A stretch of 64,000 nucleotides of DNA from an uncultured Prevotellaceae bacterium (GCA_902768785.1 CACXMM010000002.1:1-64000); one strand, 5' to 3'; numbered from the stretch's first letter, positions 1 through 8,848 are shown. A program made the numbers and translations. The notes: generated from the sequence alone by a model not told the origin.

Positions 1-1
1 T

Positions 2-241
2 TCTGACAAGCAGTGCATCAGTGCAAAACATTTCTCAAAACTGATTCGTCAGGCTTCCGGTAAGCTCCCGATGGAACACATACGGCAGCGGGTTATCATT
101 GAGGCAAAAACCCTTCTGCGAACAACCGATATGAGTATCCGGGAGATAGCCGATGCTCTTCATTTCCCAACCGACTCTTTCTTTTGTCGGTATTTCAAAC
201 TTGACACCAGATTATCGCCTTCCGATTATCGCAAGAATTGA
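2..241 (+). CDS. AraC-family transcriptional regulator, C-terminal fragment (5' end outside window)
   Basis: An open frame enters from the left edge and stops with TGA at 239-241, giving 79 residues. The segment reads as the second half of an AraC/XylS helix-turn-helix domain: a helix around IREIADALHFPTDSFFCRYF followed by the usual SPSDYRKN end. Proteins of this family bind DNA as activators or repressors. The sensor domain lies outside the window, so the ligand is unknown. A consensus promoter separates it from the downstream iorA operon, so the two need not be co-transcribed. Confidence 0.85.
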   Translation, partial: SDKQCISAKHFSKLIRQASGKLPMEHIRQRVIIEAKTLLRTTDMSIREIADALHFPTDSFFCRYFKLDTRLSPSDYRKN

Positions 242-358
242 AATGATGGAGGAACGAGTATTTGCTCTGATCGGAACGTCCTTAGATGCTTCTATGATCA
301 TTAGTCGTGTAATCTTTATAGAAAAAAAGGACGATGAAAGGATTAATTCCCAAATCTT

Positions 359-389
359 TTTGCCATGTCAGCGATTCTTCGTAATTTTG
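359..389 (+). promoter_or_regulatory. Bacteroidetes-type promoter for the iorAB operon
   Basis: TTTG at 359-362, a 19-bp gap, then TAATTTTG at 382-389 match the Bacteroidetes -33/-7 consensus (TTTG, TAnnTTTG). The iorA ATG is 38 bp downstream. Seen by eye only; no start-site data. Confidence 0.7.
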
Positions 390-427
390 CAATTCAAAAA
401 GATAACAATCTATAAAAGATAAAAGAC

Positions 428-2038
428 ATGAAGAAACTTTTGTTAGGTGACGAAGCGATTGCACAAGGTGCACTGGATGCCGGCTTGAGCGGTGTCTATG
501 CCTACCCTGGCACTCCTTCGACAGAGATCACGGAGTATATACAGGATTCTCCGTTGGCGAAAGAACGGAATGTTCACCGCCGTTGGTGTACCAATGAGAA
601 AACGGCTATGGAGACAGCATTGGGCATGTCGTTCATGGGGAAAAGAGCGCTGGTATGTATGAAACATGTGGGATTGAACGTGTGTGCCGACCCGTTTGTG
701 AACTCTGCCATGACAGGTACGAATGGCGGTATCGTGGTGCTGGTGGCAGATGATCCTTCCATGCACTCTTCACAGGATGAGCAGGACTCGCGCTTCTATG
801 CGAAGTTCGCCATGATTCCTACGCTGGAACCCAGTAACCAACAGGAAGCCTACGATATGATGGCCTATGCATACGACTATTCAGAACGTATTCATTTGCC
901 GGTGCTGATGCGAGTAACCACCCGAATGGCTCATTCCCGTGCCGTTGTGGAGGTGAAGGATGAACCACGTAAGGAGAATGAGATGAACTATGATGCCGTG
1001 GCTGCCAATTGGGTACTGCTGCCCGCCAACGCCCGTCGTCGCAATGATGCGGTGACAAAGCAGCAGGCTGAACTGGAGCAGGATGCCGTAAACAGTGACT
1101 TCAACTGCTATGCCGACGGTGACGATCATTCCTTAGGCATCATCGCCAGTGGTATCGGCTATAACTACCTGATGGAGTGCTACACCGGCACCAAGTGTCC
1201 GTATCCTGTCTTGAAGATCAGTCAGTATCCTTTACCCAAGACATTGATCCGTAAGATGACAGCAGCATGCGATCGCGTATTGGTGATCGAAGAAGGACAA
1301 CCGTTCATCGAGGATCAACTGTGTGGTATCATGCCTGGCGATGCTGAGATTATCGGACGACTGACAGGTGACTTACCAAGAACGGGAGAGTTGACTCCCG
1401 ATGCCGTGAAGAAAGCATTGGGACTGCCGTCAGATGAGACCTTTGCACCTTGTGAAGACGTGGTATCCCGTCCACCGGCATTGTGTCAGGGATGCGGTCA
1501 CCGCGATGTCTATACAGCTCTGAACAAGGTGTTGGAGGACTATCCCAATGCCCGTGTGTTTGGTGACATCGGTTGTTATACCTTGGGATTCCTGCCTCCA
1601 TACAAGGCTATCCATAGCTGTGTGGATATGGGGGCTAGCATCACCATGGCAAAGGGTGCCGCTGATGCAGGACAATGGCCTGCTGTTGCCATTATCGGTG
1701 ACTCTACCTTCACCCACAGCGGAATGACAGGTTTACTGGATGCCATCAACGAGAATGCCAACATCACCGTGATTATTAGTGATAACCTGACAACAGCCAT
1801 GACAGGTGGTCAGGACAGTGCTGGTACCAATAAGTTTGAGGCCATCGTGCGCGGTTTAGGTCTTGACAACGAGCACCTGAAGGTAGTGGTGCCCCTGCCG
1901 AAGAACATGCCTGAGATCACACAGATCATCCGTGATGAGATCAATTATAAAGGTGTTAGCGTGATCATCCCACGTAGGGAGTGTATGCAGACTTTACAGA
2001 GACACTTGAAACAAAAGAAAGCTGCTGGGAAGAATTGA
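428..2038 (+). CDS. iorA: Indolepyruvate:ferredoxin oxidoreductase, alpha subunit (TPP-binding)
   Basis: A 536-aa thiamine-diphosphate enzyme subunit that, with IorB, oxidatively decarboxylates aryl pyruvates (from Trp, Phe, Tyr) to aryl-acetyl-CoA and reduces ferredoxin. The N-terminal pyrimidine-binding domain starts with the family signature YAYPGTPSTE. The C-terminal half carries CQGCGHRD, GDIGCYTLG and the TPP/Mg motif GDSTFTHSG with its Asn about 20 residues later. Archaeal IorA proteins end in a ferredoxin domain with two Cys clusters; here the chain ends at KQKKAAGKN without one, which from memory is usual for Bacteroidetes homologues. The ATG lies 38 bp after the promoter. It is first in an operon with iorB and an aminotransferase. 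Confidence 0.9.
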   Translation: MKKLLLGDEAIAQGALDAGLSGVYAYPGTPSTEITEYIQDSPLAKERNVHRRWCTNEKTAMETALGMSFMGKRALVCMKHVGLNVCADPFVNSAMTGTNGGIVVLVADDPSMHSSQDEQDSRFYAKFAMIPTLEPSNQQEAYDMMAYAYDYSERIHLPVLMRVTTRMAHSRAVVEVKDEPRKENEMNYDAVAANWVLLPANARRRNDAVTKQQAELEQDAVNSDFNCYADGDDHSLGIIASGIGYNYLMECYTGTKCPYPVLKISQYPLPKTLIRKMTAACDRVLVIEEGQPFIEDQLCGIMPGDAEIIGRLTGDLPRTGELTPDAVKKALGLPSDETFAPCEDVVSRPPALCQGCGHRDVYTALNKVLEDYPNARVFGDIGCYTLGFLPPYKAIHSCVDMGASITMAKGAADAGQWPAVAIIGDSTFTHSGMTGLLDAINENANITVIISDNLTTAMTGGQDSAGTNKFEAIVRGLGLDNEHLKVVVPLPKNMPEITQIIRDEINYKGVSVIIPRRECMQTLQRHLKQKKAAGKN

Positions 2039-2070
2039 AAAATTGAAGAATTGAAGGATTGAAGTTATGA
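2031..2070 (+). repeat. Octamer tandem repeat joining iorA stop to iorB start
   Basis: Five 8-bp units: AGAATTGA, AAAATTGA, AGAATTGA, AGGATTGA, AGTTATGA. The iorA stop TGA (2036-2038) is the end of unit 1 and the iorB ATG (2067-2069) lies in unit 5, so the array is the whole intercistronic spacer. The same octamer recurs at 60704-60743. Confidence 0.85.
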
Positions 2071-2639
2071 AAACAGATATCATACTATGCGGAGTAGGAG
2101 GACAGGGAATCCTCTCTATAGCAACGATCATCGGCGAGGCAGCCATGAACGAGAACTTGTATATCAAACAGGCAGAAGTACATGGAATGTCACAACGTGG
2201 CGGTGATGTACAATCGAACCTGCGCTTCTCCAGTGAACCCATCAGTAGCGACTTGATTGCAAAGGGGGGAGCAGATGTGATCATCTCCATGGAGCCGATG
2301 GAAGCACTTCGTTACCTGCCATATCTCTCAAAAGAGGGATGGATTATCACATCGAGTACTCCTTTCGTCAATATCCCTAACTATCCTGACATGGAGGTAA
2401 TTAAGGGTGACTTGAATAAGCTGAAGAATGTCATTGCCATCGATATAGAGCAGATGGCAAAGGAGAATGGTGTTCCCCGTTCTGCCAATGTCATCCTGTT
2501 AGGTGCTGCCCAGAAAGCACTCGGCATTGAATACACCAAGCTCGAGGATGCTATCCGAAGGGTGTTCGGCAGAAAGGGCGAAGCCATCGTCGAAGCTAAC
2601 ATCAAGGCTCTTGCCCTTGGAAAAGAGGCACAGGGATAA
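2067..2639 (+). CDS. iorB: Indolepyruvate:ferredoxin oxidoreductase, beta subunit
   Basis: A 190-aa protein of the pyruvate ferredoxin oxidoreductase gamma-type fold. It opens with the family motif CGVGGQGILS (about residues 8-17) and continues with EVHGMSQRGGDVQSNLR, both typical of IorB. It pairs with IorA in the cytoplasm to form the active enzyme. Its length is close to the usual ~190-200 aa. It follows iorA by 28 bp of octamer repeat, and its ATG lies inside the last repeat unit. The next gene, an aminotransferase, starts 28 bp after its stop. Confidence 0.9.
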   Translation: MKTDIILCGVGGQGILSIATIIGEAAMNENLYIKQAEVHGMSQRGGDVQSNLRFSSEPISSDLIAKGGADVIISMEPMEALRYLPYLSKEGWIITSSTPFVNIPNYPDMEVIKGDLNKLKNVIAIDIEQMAKENGVPRSANVILLGAAQKALGIEYTKLEDAIRRVFGRKGEAIVEANIKALALGKEAQG

Positions 2640-2667
2640 TTTGTGGAATCAATTGGAATTCGATACG

Positions 2668-3981
2668 ATGAAACCAACCCCAATTAACAAAGAAGTAGTA
2701 GATCGCCTCGTGGCTGGTCTTGGTATTAAGGATTTTGCCAAGGCAACGATCCGTGAGGTAAAACAGGTTGCCGCCAAGGCAGAGCAGGAATCCGGTGTGG
2801 AGTTTATCAAGATGGAGATGGGTATCCCCGGACTGCCTGCCGCTCAGGTGGGCGTAGATGCGCAGATCAAAGCTCTGCAGGACGGCATCGCCCATAGCTA
2901 TCCCGATATACAAGGTGCTCCCGTACTGAAAGAAGCTGCTTCGCAGTTCGTGAAGGCCTTCATCGGTGTGGATATCAAGCCCGAGGGATGTGTGCCCGTA
3001 TGCGGCTCCATGCAGGGAACGTTCGCTTCGTTCCTGACATGTTCGCAGGCTGACAAGAAGAAGGACACTGTATTGTTCATCGATCCCGGCTTCCCCGTAC
3101 AGAAGATGCAGTTGCAGGTGATGGGCGTGAAATACGAAACATTCGATGTCTATGACTATCGTGGTGAGAAATTACGTGACAAACTCACATCATATCTCAG
3201 TAAAGGGAATATCTGTGCCATCATCTACAGTAACCCCAATAATCCGTCATGGATCTGTTTCAATGAGGATGAACTGAAGACGATCGGTGAACTGGCCACA
3301 CAATATGATGTCATTGTAATGGAGGACCTGGCCTATTTTGCCATGGATTTCCGCAAGAACCTGAGTGTGCCGTTCCAACCGCCTTATCAGGCTACCGTGG
3401 CACGCTATACGGATAACTACATCTTGTTGATCAGCGGATCAAAGGCTTTCAGCTATGCAGGAGAGCGCATCGGTGTGACCTGCATCTCTGATAAGCTGTT
3501 CCACCGGCATTATCCTGACTTGGCAGAACGTTACGAAGGACTGCCCTTCGGTTTGGTTTTCTCCACACGAATGTTGTATGCTTTGTCATCGGGAACAAGT
3601 CATAGCGCACAATTTGCCATGGCAGCTATGCTGAAAGCGGCTACCGACGGATCGTACGACTTCAGGAAGGAGATCAGTGTCTATGGCGAACGTGCGAAGA
3701 AACTCAAGGAGATCTTCACCCGTCACGGTTTCCATGTGGTCTATGACAAGGACTTAGAAGAGCCCATTGCCGACGGTTTCTATTTCACCATCGGTTATTC
3801 CGGAATGAATAGTGGTGAACTGGCTCATGAACTGATGTATTATGGCGTAAGTGCTATCTGCCTCATTACAACTGGAAGCCATCAGGAAGGATTGCGTGTT
3901 TGTACTTCTTTCATTGAGGATCATCAGTATGCGTTGTTGGAGGAGCGTATGGCCATATTCGAGGAGAACAACAAACGGTAG
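2668..3981 (+). CDS. PLP-dependent aminotransferase, class I/II
   Basis: A 437-aa fold-type I aminotransferase. The PLP lysine sits in ISGSKAFSYAGERIG, the aspartate in VIVMEDLAYFAMDF, and SNPNNPSW is the usual active-site Asn segment. The chosen ATG at 2668 follows the iorB stop; the frame stays open upstream through iorB but that part overlaps a conserved gene and is not a credible N-terminus. Third in the iorAB operon, it most likely makes the aryl pyruvates that IorAB consumes, so aromatic amino acids are the inferred substrates; the sequence alone does not fix specificity. Downstream is a strong hairpin. Confidence 0.85.
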   Translation: MKPTPINKEVVDRLVAGLGIKDFAKATIREVKQVAAKAEQESGVEFIKMEMGIPGLPAAQVGVDAQIKALQDGIAHSYPDIQGAPVLKEAASQFVKAFIGVDIKPEGCVPVCGSMQGTFASFLTCSQADKKKDTVLFIDPGFPVQKMQLQVMGVKYETFDVYDYRGEKLRDKLTSYLSKGNICAIIYSNPNNPSWICFNEDELKTIGELATQYDVIVMEDLAYFAMDFRKNLSVPFQPPYQATVARYTDNYILLISGSKAFSYAGERIGVTCISDKLFHRHYPDLAERYEGLPFGLVFSTRMLYALSSGTSHSAQFAMAAMLKAATDGSYDFRKEISVYGERAKKLKEIFTRHGFHVVYDKDLEEPIADGFYFTIGYSGMNSGELAHELMYYGVSAICLITTGSHQEGLRVCTSFIEDHQYALLEERMAIFEENNKR

Positions 3982-4001
3982 TACTCTCTTGAACAGAACA
4001 T

Positions 4002-4042
4002 AAAGAGGCCAGACGATGGACGAACCATTGTCTGGCCTCTTT
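4002..4042. terminator. Hairpin terminator between convergent aminotransferase and pqqD-like genes
   Basis: An 18-bp stem (4002-4019 with 4025-4042, one G-T wobble) closes a 5-nt loop. One arm starts AAAGAGGCC and the other ends GGCCTCTTT. The U-tract is short and partly inside the stem. Being symmetric between convergent genes, it probably acts in both directions. Confidence 0.8.
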
Positions 4043-4061
4043 ATATGTTAATAAAGTATAG

Positions 4062-4334
4062 CTATTCTTCAACTATACCTGCGGTGACCCATTGTCCTGC
4101 CAACGTCTTGGCGTCGGTAAGTGCTGTGTCACGATCAACATCATACTCTTCTAAAAGGAGATCTGCCAAGTCCTCAACGGTAAACGATTCCCGTTGCTGG
4201 ACAATCTTCCATAAGTAAGCCGACGACTCGTTCATGCTGATGATATTGCTGAAATCGATGTTCTCTTTACCCTCAGCCACAATAATCTGCTCACCACAGA
4301 CATTGCGAAGGTTGAATCCTTTCTTTGCTTTCAT
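4062..4334 (-). CDS. PqqD-like peptide-binding protein
   Basis: A 90-aa protein with the pattern of PqqD/RRE domains: a beta-rich N-terminus (GFNLRNVCGEQIIVAEG), a central MNESSAYLWKIV segment and a C-terminal helical part (DLADLLLEEYDVDRDTALTDAK). In characterised pathways PqqD-like domains hand a ribosomal peptide to a modifying enzyme. It is last in a minus-strand cassette, 12 bp after an S24/S26-like peptidase, which follows an HprK-like kinase by 11 bp. No precursor peptide or radical SAM gene is visible nearby, so its partner is unknown. The fold call is good; the function is inference. Confidence 0.75.
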   Translation of the reverse strand: MKAKKGFNLRNVCGEQIIVAEGKENIDFSNIISMNESSAYLWKIVQQRESFTVEDLADLLLEEYDVDRDTALTDAKTLAGQWVTAGIVEE

Positions 4335-4346
4335 ATCCTAATTCTA

Positions 4347-4832
4347 TTATATGGGTTTAAACAGTTTAAGCCAAATACGGCGGTAGAAGGCCAACAGATA
4401 ACGACGGATGGGGTAGAGGCGGGTCCAGAACCAGGAATAGATACGCCACTTCCTGCCGTCGGTACGGTCAAGCATTTCTCGTCCTTTGCGATAGAAGCCG
4501 ATAACGGCACCTTTCACATCGGGGATCGTACAGTGCTCCTCACCGAGGTTACCGTCACCGCGTAGCACCACCTGATCTCCATTGATGGCGATGATACGGT
4601 GAAGGACATAGTGCTTCTCACTAACCTCCGCGAGTACGGGATCACCCACCTTCGGATCAACGGCCTTGACAAGGAGTGCCTTGTCACGCCCATCCTCCAG
4701 GAACGGACGCATGCTGAATCCTTTCAGTCGTAAAGTGACGGTATGTCCTTCGTCAAGTAACTTCACGATCTCTGGCAGTAACACCGAATTGGCGAACTGT
4801 ACTTCTCTGACCTGAATCTTTCCGTTTGACAT
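4347..4832 (-). CDS. S24/S26-type signal-peptidase-like protein
   Basis: A 161-aa protein with the signature of S24/S26 serine peptidases: the nucleophile Ser in LKGFSMRPFLEDG (about residue 41) and YVLHRIIAING about 40 residues later, where His stands at the usual general-base position, as in the archaeal/ER signal peptidase type. A basic, aromatic C-terminus (WRIYSWFWTRLYPIRRYLLAFYRRIW) could be a membrane-surface helix; no clear N-terminal anchor is seen. Placed between HprK-like and PqqD-like genes, it may cleave or export a processed peptide, but no substrate is evident. It could also be a catalytically inert relative. Confidence 0.7.
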   Translation of the reverse strand: MSNGKIQVREVQFANSVLLPEIVKLLDEGHTVTLRLKGFSMRPFLEDGRDKALLVKAVDPKVGDPVLAEVSEKHYVLHRIIAINGDQVVLRGDGNLGEEHCTIPDVKGAVIGFYRKGREMLDRTDGRKWRIYSWFWTRLYPIRRYLLAFYRRIWLKLFKPI

Positions 4833-4843
4833 CTTCTATGGGT

Positions 4844-5752
4844 TTAATCGTTGTTGAGATGTTTGGCGACAGCCTGATGACAGACCTGTGCTGCCTCTTC
4901 GTTGGGTAAACAATGAAGAGTATAGATACCCACGCGCTCGACTACCTTCGTTACCGTATCGCAGATGGCATTGAAGATATCCTTGTCCCATTTCATCGTA
5001 GAACAGGAGGGAAGAAAGGAGGCAAAAGCCTCAATCGGCGGCAGCTTTTCGATGCTGTTTGCTGGGGCACGATCAATACGCGTGATGGCTCCCAAAGGAG
5101 CTTTTACCTGACGGTAGCAGGGGGTCTTTCCACTCCACGGACTACCATAGATAAACACCTCGTCACCGATCAGACGGACGATGGGGTTGTCATCATTCAT
5201 CAGGTCGCAACCCTCGATATAGCGCAACCACATACTCACCTGTGTGCTCTTTCCCGTTCCGCTCTTGGCGATGAAGGCATAGCCAAAGCCATGACAGCGT
5301 ACCAATGAGGCATGAATCATCAGGGTATTCTGACGACTGCCTGCAAAGGCAAAGATAAGCATCAGGGCATTGTTCAGACCGAAGCAGCGCATGTTGTAAT
5401 TTCCATTCAAAGCACAACGGCAATCGCTGAAATCCTTGTTCGTGATAAGCAGGCAACAGTCTGCCCCCTTGATATCCTTGATGATATACTGATATCCACC
5501 ATCATCCAGGACATCCACGACCGTGTCTCCGTTACCCGTATCAAAGGTTCGGATACGCTCCCGGTGCTCCTTCCCTATGGGACGCAGGGTGTCGTCAACG
5601 GTAAGTTGGAAAAACGGGGTCTCTTGTTGAACAGGAGAGATGCGAAAAGGTTCAAATGAAGGGAGGAGACGCATATCATTGATAGGAGATTCCTTAAAGA
5701 TGATCCTTACGTAATGCTCGGCAATACTGAAGTCATTCGTGCTTTCTGCCAT
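4844..5752 (-). CDS. HPr kinase / PEP-carboxykinase-like P-loop protein
   Basis: A 302-aa protein whose C-terminal half has an HprK-like kinase core: MIHASLV before the P-loop, Walker A in AKSGTGKST (about residues 162-170), then LMNDDNPIV resembling the acidic motif of HprK. The N-terminal ~100 residues are not recognised. It lacks the general length and context of sugar-PTS HPr kinase; no ptsH is nearby. HprK-like proteins of this kind occur in peptide-modification cassettes (for example ScmC of the SynChlorMet group, recalled from memory), consistent with the adjoining S26-like and PqqD-like genes. ATG at 5752; it opens the three-gene cassette. Confidence 0.75.
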   Translation of the reverse strand: MAESTNDFSIAEHYVRIIFKESPINDMRLLPSFEPFRISPVQQETPFFQLTVDDTLRPIGKEHRERIRTFDTGNGDTVVDVLDDGGYQYIIKDIKGADCCLLITNKDFSDCRCALNGNYNMRCFGLNNALMLIFAFAGSRQNTLMIHASLVRCHGFGYAFIAKSGTGKSTQVSMWLRYIEGCDLMNDDNPIVRLIGDEVFIYGSPWSGKTPCYRQVKAPLGAITRIDRAPANSIEKLPPIEAFASFLPSCSTMKWDKDIFNAICDTVTKVVERVGIYTLHCLPNEEAAQVCHQAVAKHLNND

Positions 5753-5764
5753 CAGGTGATAGTA

Positions 5765-6307
5765 TTACTCATTAGGTACTGGCTGTGATGGAGGAGTTCC
5801 CTTGGAACTTTTTTCTCCACGCTTGTTGCTTGATTTGACAGAACGTTTGTCCTTCTTCTTCCCATTCGCTTTCGTCGCCTGCTGTTCGGAAACCTCTTCA
5901 ATCTGAACAGGTTCTACGGCGTTGAAATGAAAGTCTTTCGCAGTGATATAACGCACATCGAAATCACCATTCTTGGTGTATTTGGCTTTCATCTTCACAT
6001 ATTTCTTCTCGATATGTTTACGATCGAAGGCATAGGTGAAGATACAGGTGCGATGAGCCTGATTCTGGTTGGTAAGGTATTCACGCAACTGATACGAATA
6101 ATTGTCGCGCGAAGCCAGGAAATTTGACTTCTCACGAACCCATACGTTCTCGATCTCTTGGATGTCTGTGAAATAGACGATGGAGTCGTTAAAGGAGGCA
6201 GAAAAGCCAAAGGCATAGATCTTGGGCACTTGTTTGTCCTTTGCAGACATGCCCATGAAAAATGTCATGATGACTACTGCCAGCAGTACATATCGTTTTG
6301 TATTCAT
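5765..6307 (-). CDS. Secreted protein of unknown function
   Basis: A 180-aa protein starting MNTKRYVLLAVVIMTFFMGMSAKD, a clear signal peptide. The ATG at 6307 is preferred; an in-frame TTG nine bases upstream is less likely. The middle is mixed alpha/beta and the last ~45 residues are rich in Lys, Ser and Gln, ending in PPSQPVPNE, which looks disordered. I do not recognise a family. It lies 15 bp after the rpoD stop and 12 bp before the HprK-like gene, so all five genes from rpoD to pqqD may share a transcript. Confidence 0.7.
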   Translation of the reverse strand: MNTKRYVLLAVVIMTFFMGMSAKDKQVPKIYAFGFSASFNDSIVYFTDIQEIENVWVREKSNFLASRDNYSYQLREYLTNQNQAHRTCIFTYAFDRKHIEKKYVKMKAKYTKNGDFDVRYITAKDFHFNAVEPVQIEEVSEQQATKANGKKKDKRSVKSSNKRGEKSSKGTPPSQPVPNE

Positions 6308-6322
6308 TTGATTCAAATGGGG

Positions 6323-7186
6323 TTATTGTCCTAAATACGATTTCAATAATTTGTTCTTGGTGTTATGACGCAGTCGCCGGATTGCCTTCTCCTTGATTTG
6401 TCGCACACGTTCACGCGTCAGGTTGAATTTCTCACCGATCTCCTCAAGGGTCATCTCCGGCTGGTTGATGCCGAAGAAGGCCTCGATGATATTCCGTTCA
6501 CGCTCGTTCAGCGTTTGCAATGCACGGTTGATCTCCTCACGAAGTGACTCGAGAACCAATGCACGGTCGGCCATCGGTGCGTCATCATTCACCATGATAT
6601 CCAGCAAACTGTTATCCTCTCCGTCCACGAAAGGTGCATCTACAGACACATGACGGTTGTTTACCTTCATCGCATCTTCAATCTTCTCCTGAGGCAGATC
6701 CACCTTATCGGCTATCTCATCAATACTGGGTCTGCGCTCATGTTCCTGTTCGAAACGGTTCAACACGCGGTTGATCTTATTGACACTGCCTACCTGATTC
6801 AAGGGAAGGCGAACGATACGGCTTTGTTCAGCTATCGCCTGGAGGATGCTCTGACGAATCCACCATACAGCATACGAGATGAACTTGAATCCACGGGTCT
6901 CGTCGAATTTCTCTGCAGCCTTGATCAGACCTAAGTTTCCCTCGTTGATCAGATCGGGCAGACTGAGCCCTTGGTTCTGGTATTGCTTGGCAACTGAAAC
7001 CACGAAGCGGAGATTTGCCTTTGTCAGCCTTTCCAATGCCTTCCGATCACCCTTACGGATACGCTGAGCCAGTTCCACTTCCTCATCAACGGAAAGTAGG
7101 TCTTCATGGCCGATCTCCTGCAAGTACTTATCGAGTGAGGCACTCTCCCGATTGGTGATAGATTTAGTGATTTTCAGTTGTCTCAT
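6323..7186 (-). CDS. rpoD: Primary RNA polymerase sigma factor
   Basis: A 287-aa sigma-70 factor beginning [22 protein letters not shown], the short form without the long 1.1 region that is the housekeeping sigma in Bacteroidetes. It has region 1.2, region 2 ([16 protein letters not shown], then [17 protein letters not shown] for the -10 element), region 3, and region 4.2 ([19 protein letters not shown]). ATG at 7186 is chosen from family N-termini; a TTG extension to 7270 would run through the promoter. A consensus promoter lies directly upstream. A close paralogue is at 46615. Confidence 0.93.
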   Translation of the reverse strand: MRQLKITKSITNRESASLDKYLQEIGHEDLLSVDEEVELAQRIRKGDRKALERLTKANLRFVVSVAKQYQNQGLSLPDLINEGNLGLIKAAEKFDETRGFKFISYAVWWIRQSILQAIAEQSRIVRLPLNQVGSVNKINRVLNRFEQEHERRPSIDEIADKVDLPQEKIEDAMKVNNRHVSVDAPFVDGEDNSLLDIMVNDDAPMADRALVLESLREEINRALQTLNERERNIIEAFFGINQPEMTLEEIGEKFNLTRERVRQIKEKAIRRLRHNTKNKLLKSYLGQ

Positions 7187-7210
7187 GGTTATTCTTGATT
7201 TTCGCAGATG

Positions 7211-7242
7211 CAAAAATACTGCTTTTATCACAAACAAACAAA
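7211..7242 (-). promoter_or_regulatory. Promoter for rpoD
   Basis: Read on the minus strand, TATTTTTG (7218-7211) is a good -7 element. Overlapping TTTG copies at 7242-7239 (20-bp gap) or 7238-7235 (16-bp gap) supply the -33 element. The -33 region touches the T-run of the htrA terminator. Confidence 0.7.
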
Positions 7243-7283
7243 AAAAATGCCAATTATTTTGATAAATCAATATATAATTGGCA
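7240..7283 (-). terminator. Rho-independent terminator of htrA
   Basis: Minus-strand reading gives TGCCAATTAT (7283-7274), a 16-nt loop, ATAATTGGCA (7257-7248) and a run of T (7247-7240). The stem is a perfect 10 bp. It ends htrA and its T-run abuts the rpoD -33 element. Confidence 0.8.
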
Positions 7284-7305
7284 TTTTGTAGAGTATGTTC
7301 AGAGC

Positions 7306-8802
7306 TTATTCCTCATTCAGCTCCACCACGAAGTAGGCTTTCTTTCCTGTCGGATAAATTCCTTTAATATAGAGAACGGGATCCTTACTGGTGGAGGCAC
7401 TCTTCACGGCTTCCTGCAGATCAGCCACGGTACGCATCGGGGCATCGTTGGCATTGAGGATGATGAAGCCGTCGGTGATCCGTGCCTTCTTCAGGGCACC
7501 GTTACCCACCTTTGCCACCTTCAGACCGTAATTGATCTCCAGCTGTTTCTTTTCCTCGGCATTCACCTCACGGATATTGGCTCCTAATACATCGAGATCA
7601 GCACTCTTGACAACCTTGGTGTTACCCTGGGCGTTCTTCAAGGTCACCGTAGCCGTCTTCTTGGATTTATTCCTCAGGTAGGTCAGGGTCACCTTGTCAC
7701 CTGGACGTTTGTTGGCGAGATACTCCTGGAGCTCAGCCATAGCCTTCAGGTTCTTACCGTCGATCGATGTGATGACATCACCTTCTTTCAAACCAGCGGC
7801 AGCACCTGCTCCGTCTTCATCCACCTTGGCTACATAGATACCATTCACGACACCAAAGTCAGGAACATCCTTACCTTGATCTTTCAAACCGTCGGTATAA
7901 ACATTCAGGTCAGATCCCTGAATACCGATCAGTGCACGCTGCACTGTACCATAAGTCTTCAGGTCATCTACCACCTTATTCATAATAGAAGTAGGAATGG
8001 CAAAGCCGTAGCCACTGTAGGAACCAGTCTCGGAATAGAGCATGGCATTGATACCGACGAGCTCACCGTTGATGTTCACCAGTGCACCACCTGAGTTTCC
8101 GCGGTTGATGGCAGCATCGGTTTGGATGAAGCTCTGTACCACATTGCCACCACCCATGGAACGGGCCTTGGCACTGACGATACCAGCCGTTACTGTTGTA
8201 CCAATCGAGAAGGGGTTACCGATGGCCAGCACCCACTCACCAACCTTCAGCTTCTGACTGTCGGCAATGGTGATGGCAGGCAGATCCTTGCCATTTACTT
8301 TAACCAGTGCCAAATCGGTGGTGGCATCCGTACCGATTACCTTGGCAGAGAATTCACGGTTGTCTGTCAAGATGACAGTAATCTCATCTGCTCCGTCAAC
8401 GACATGGTTGTTGGTGACGATATAACCGTCGGATGAGATGATGACACCAGAACCCGAACCCTGACGCTTGGGAGTCTGCTGTCTGTATTTACGGGTGTTT
8501 CCTTGTCCGTTGTTGGGGCTTCCGAAGAATCCGAAGGGATCATTGAAGAAATCCTCGAACGGGTCAATCTGACGCTCGATAATCTGTGTTTTGCTGTTCT
8601 GAACCACTTTGATGGTCACCACCGAGGGCAATGCCTTGTCGGCAGCATAGGTCAAGTCAACGGGTTGACCTGGTGCGGCAGCCGATGATGATGCCAGGGG
8701 AGTTTGATGAGCATACACTTTAACGAAAGAGCCTGCTGAGAATGCAATGGCGATGATGCACATTGCATAAACCAAATAGTTGGATAATTTTTTCATGTTC
8801 AT
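7306..8802 (-). CDS. htrA: Periplasmic serine endoprotease DegP/HtrA
   Basis: A 498-aa trypsin-like protease and chaperone for misfolded envelope proteins. An N-terminal hydrophobic segment ([17 protein letters not shown]) exports or anchors it. The catalytic triad is H133 (TNNHVVDGA), D163 (TTDLALVKV) and S237 (RGNSGGALV). Two PDZ domains follow, from about 275 and from about 385 (the second starts near [15 protein letters not shown]). ATG at 8802, with an alternative at 8796. It stands alone between its own promoter and terminator, with a 22-bp-period palindrome array about 270 bp upstream. Confidence 0.93.
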   Translation of the reverse strand: MNMKKLSNYLVYAMCIIAIAFSAGSFVKVYAHQTPLASSSAAAPGQPVDLTYAADKALPSVVTIKVVQNSKTQIIERQIDPFEDFFNDPFGFFGSPNNGQGNTRKYRQQTPKRQGSGSGVIISSDGYIVTNNHVVDGADEITVILTDNREFSAKVIGTDATTDLALVKVNGKDLPAITIADSQKLKVGEWVLAIGNPFSIGTTVTAGIVSAKARSMGGGNVVQSFIQTDAAINRGNSGGALVNINGELVGINAMLYSETGSYSGYGFAIPTSIMNKVVDDLKTYGTVQRALIGIQGSDLNVYTDGLKDQGKDVPDFGVVNGIYVAKVDEDGAGAAAGLKEGDVITSIDGKNLKAMAELQEYLANKRPGDKVTLTYLRNKSKKTATVTLKNAQGNTKVVKSADLDVLGANIREVNAEEKKQLEINYGLKVAKVGNGALKKARITDGFIILNANDAPMRTVADLQEAVKSASTSKDPVLYIKGIYPTGKKAYFVVELNEE

Positions 8803-8848
8803 TTTCTATTTTTTTTAATTACATTCTGATCGTTTGAAAAGACATCTG

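Noticed and set aside
153-422. An 89-codon plus-strand reading frame before iorA
   Set aside because: It overlaps the AraC-family fragment and runs through the iorA promoter; composition and sequence resemble no protein.
4844-5752. Classical HPr kinase of sugar regulation
   Set aside because: The P-loop region is HprK-like but the N-terminal half is not recognisable and no HPr gene is adjacent.
7187-7270. Extended N-terminus for rpoD from a TTG
   Set aside because: Family proteins start MRQLKI; the extension covers the promoter and terminator.
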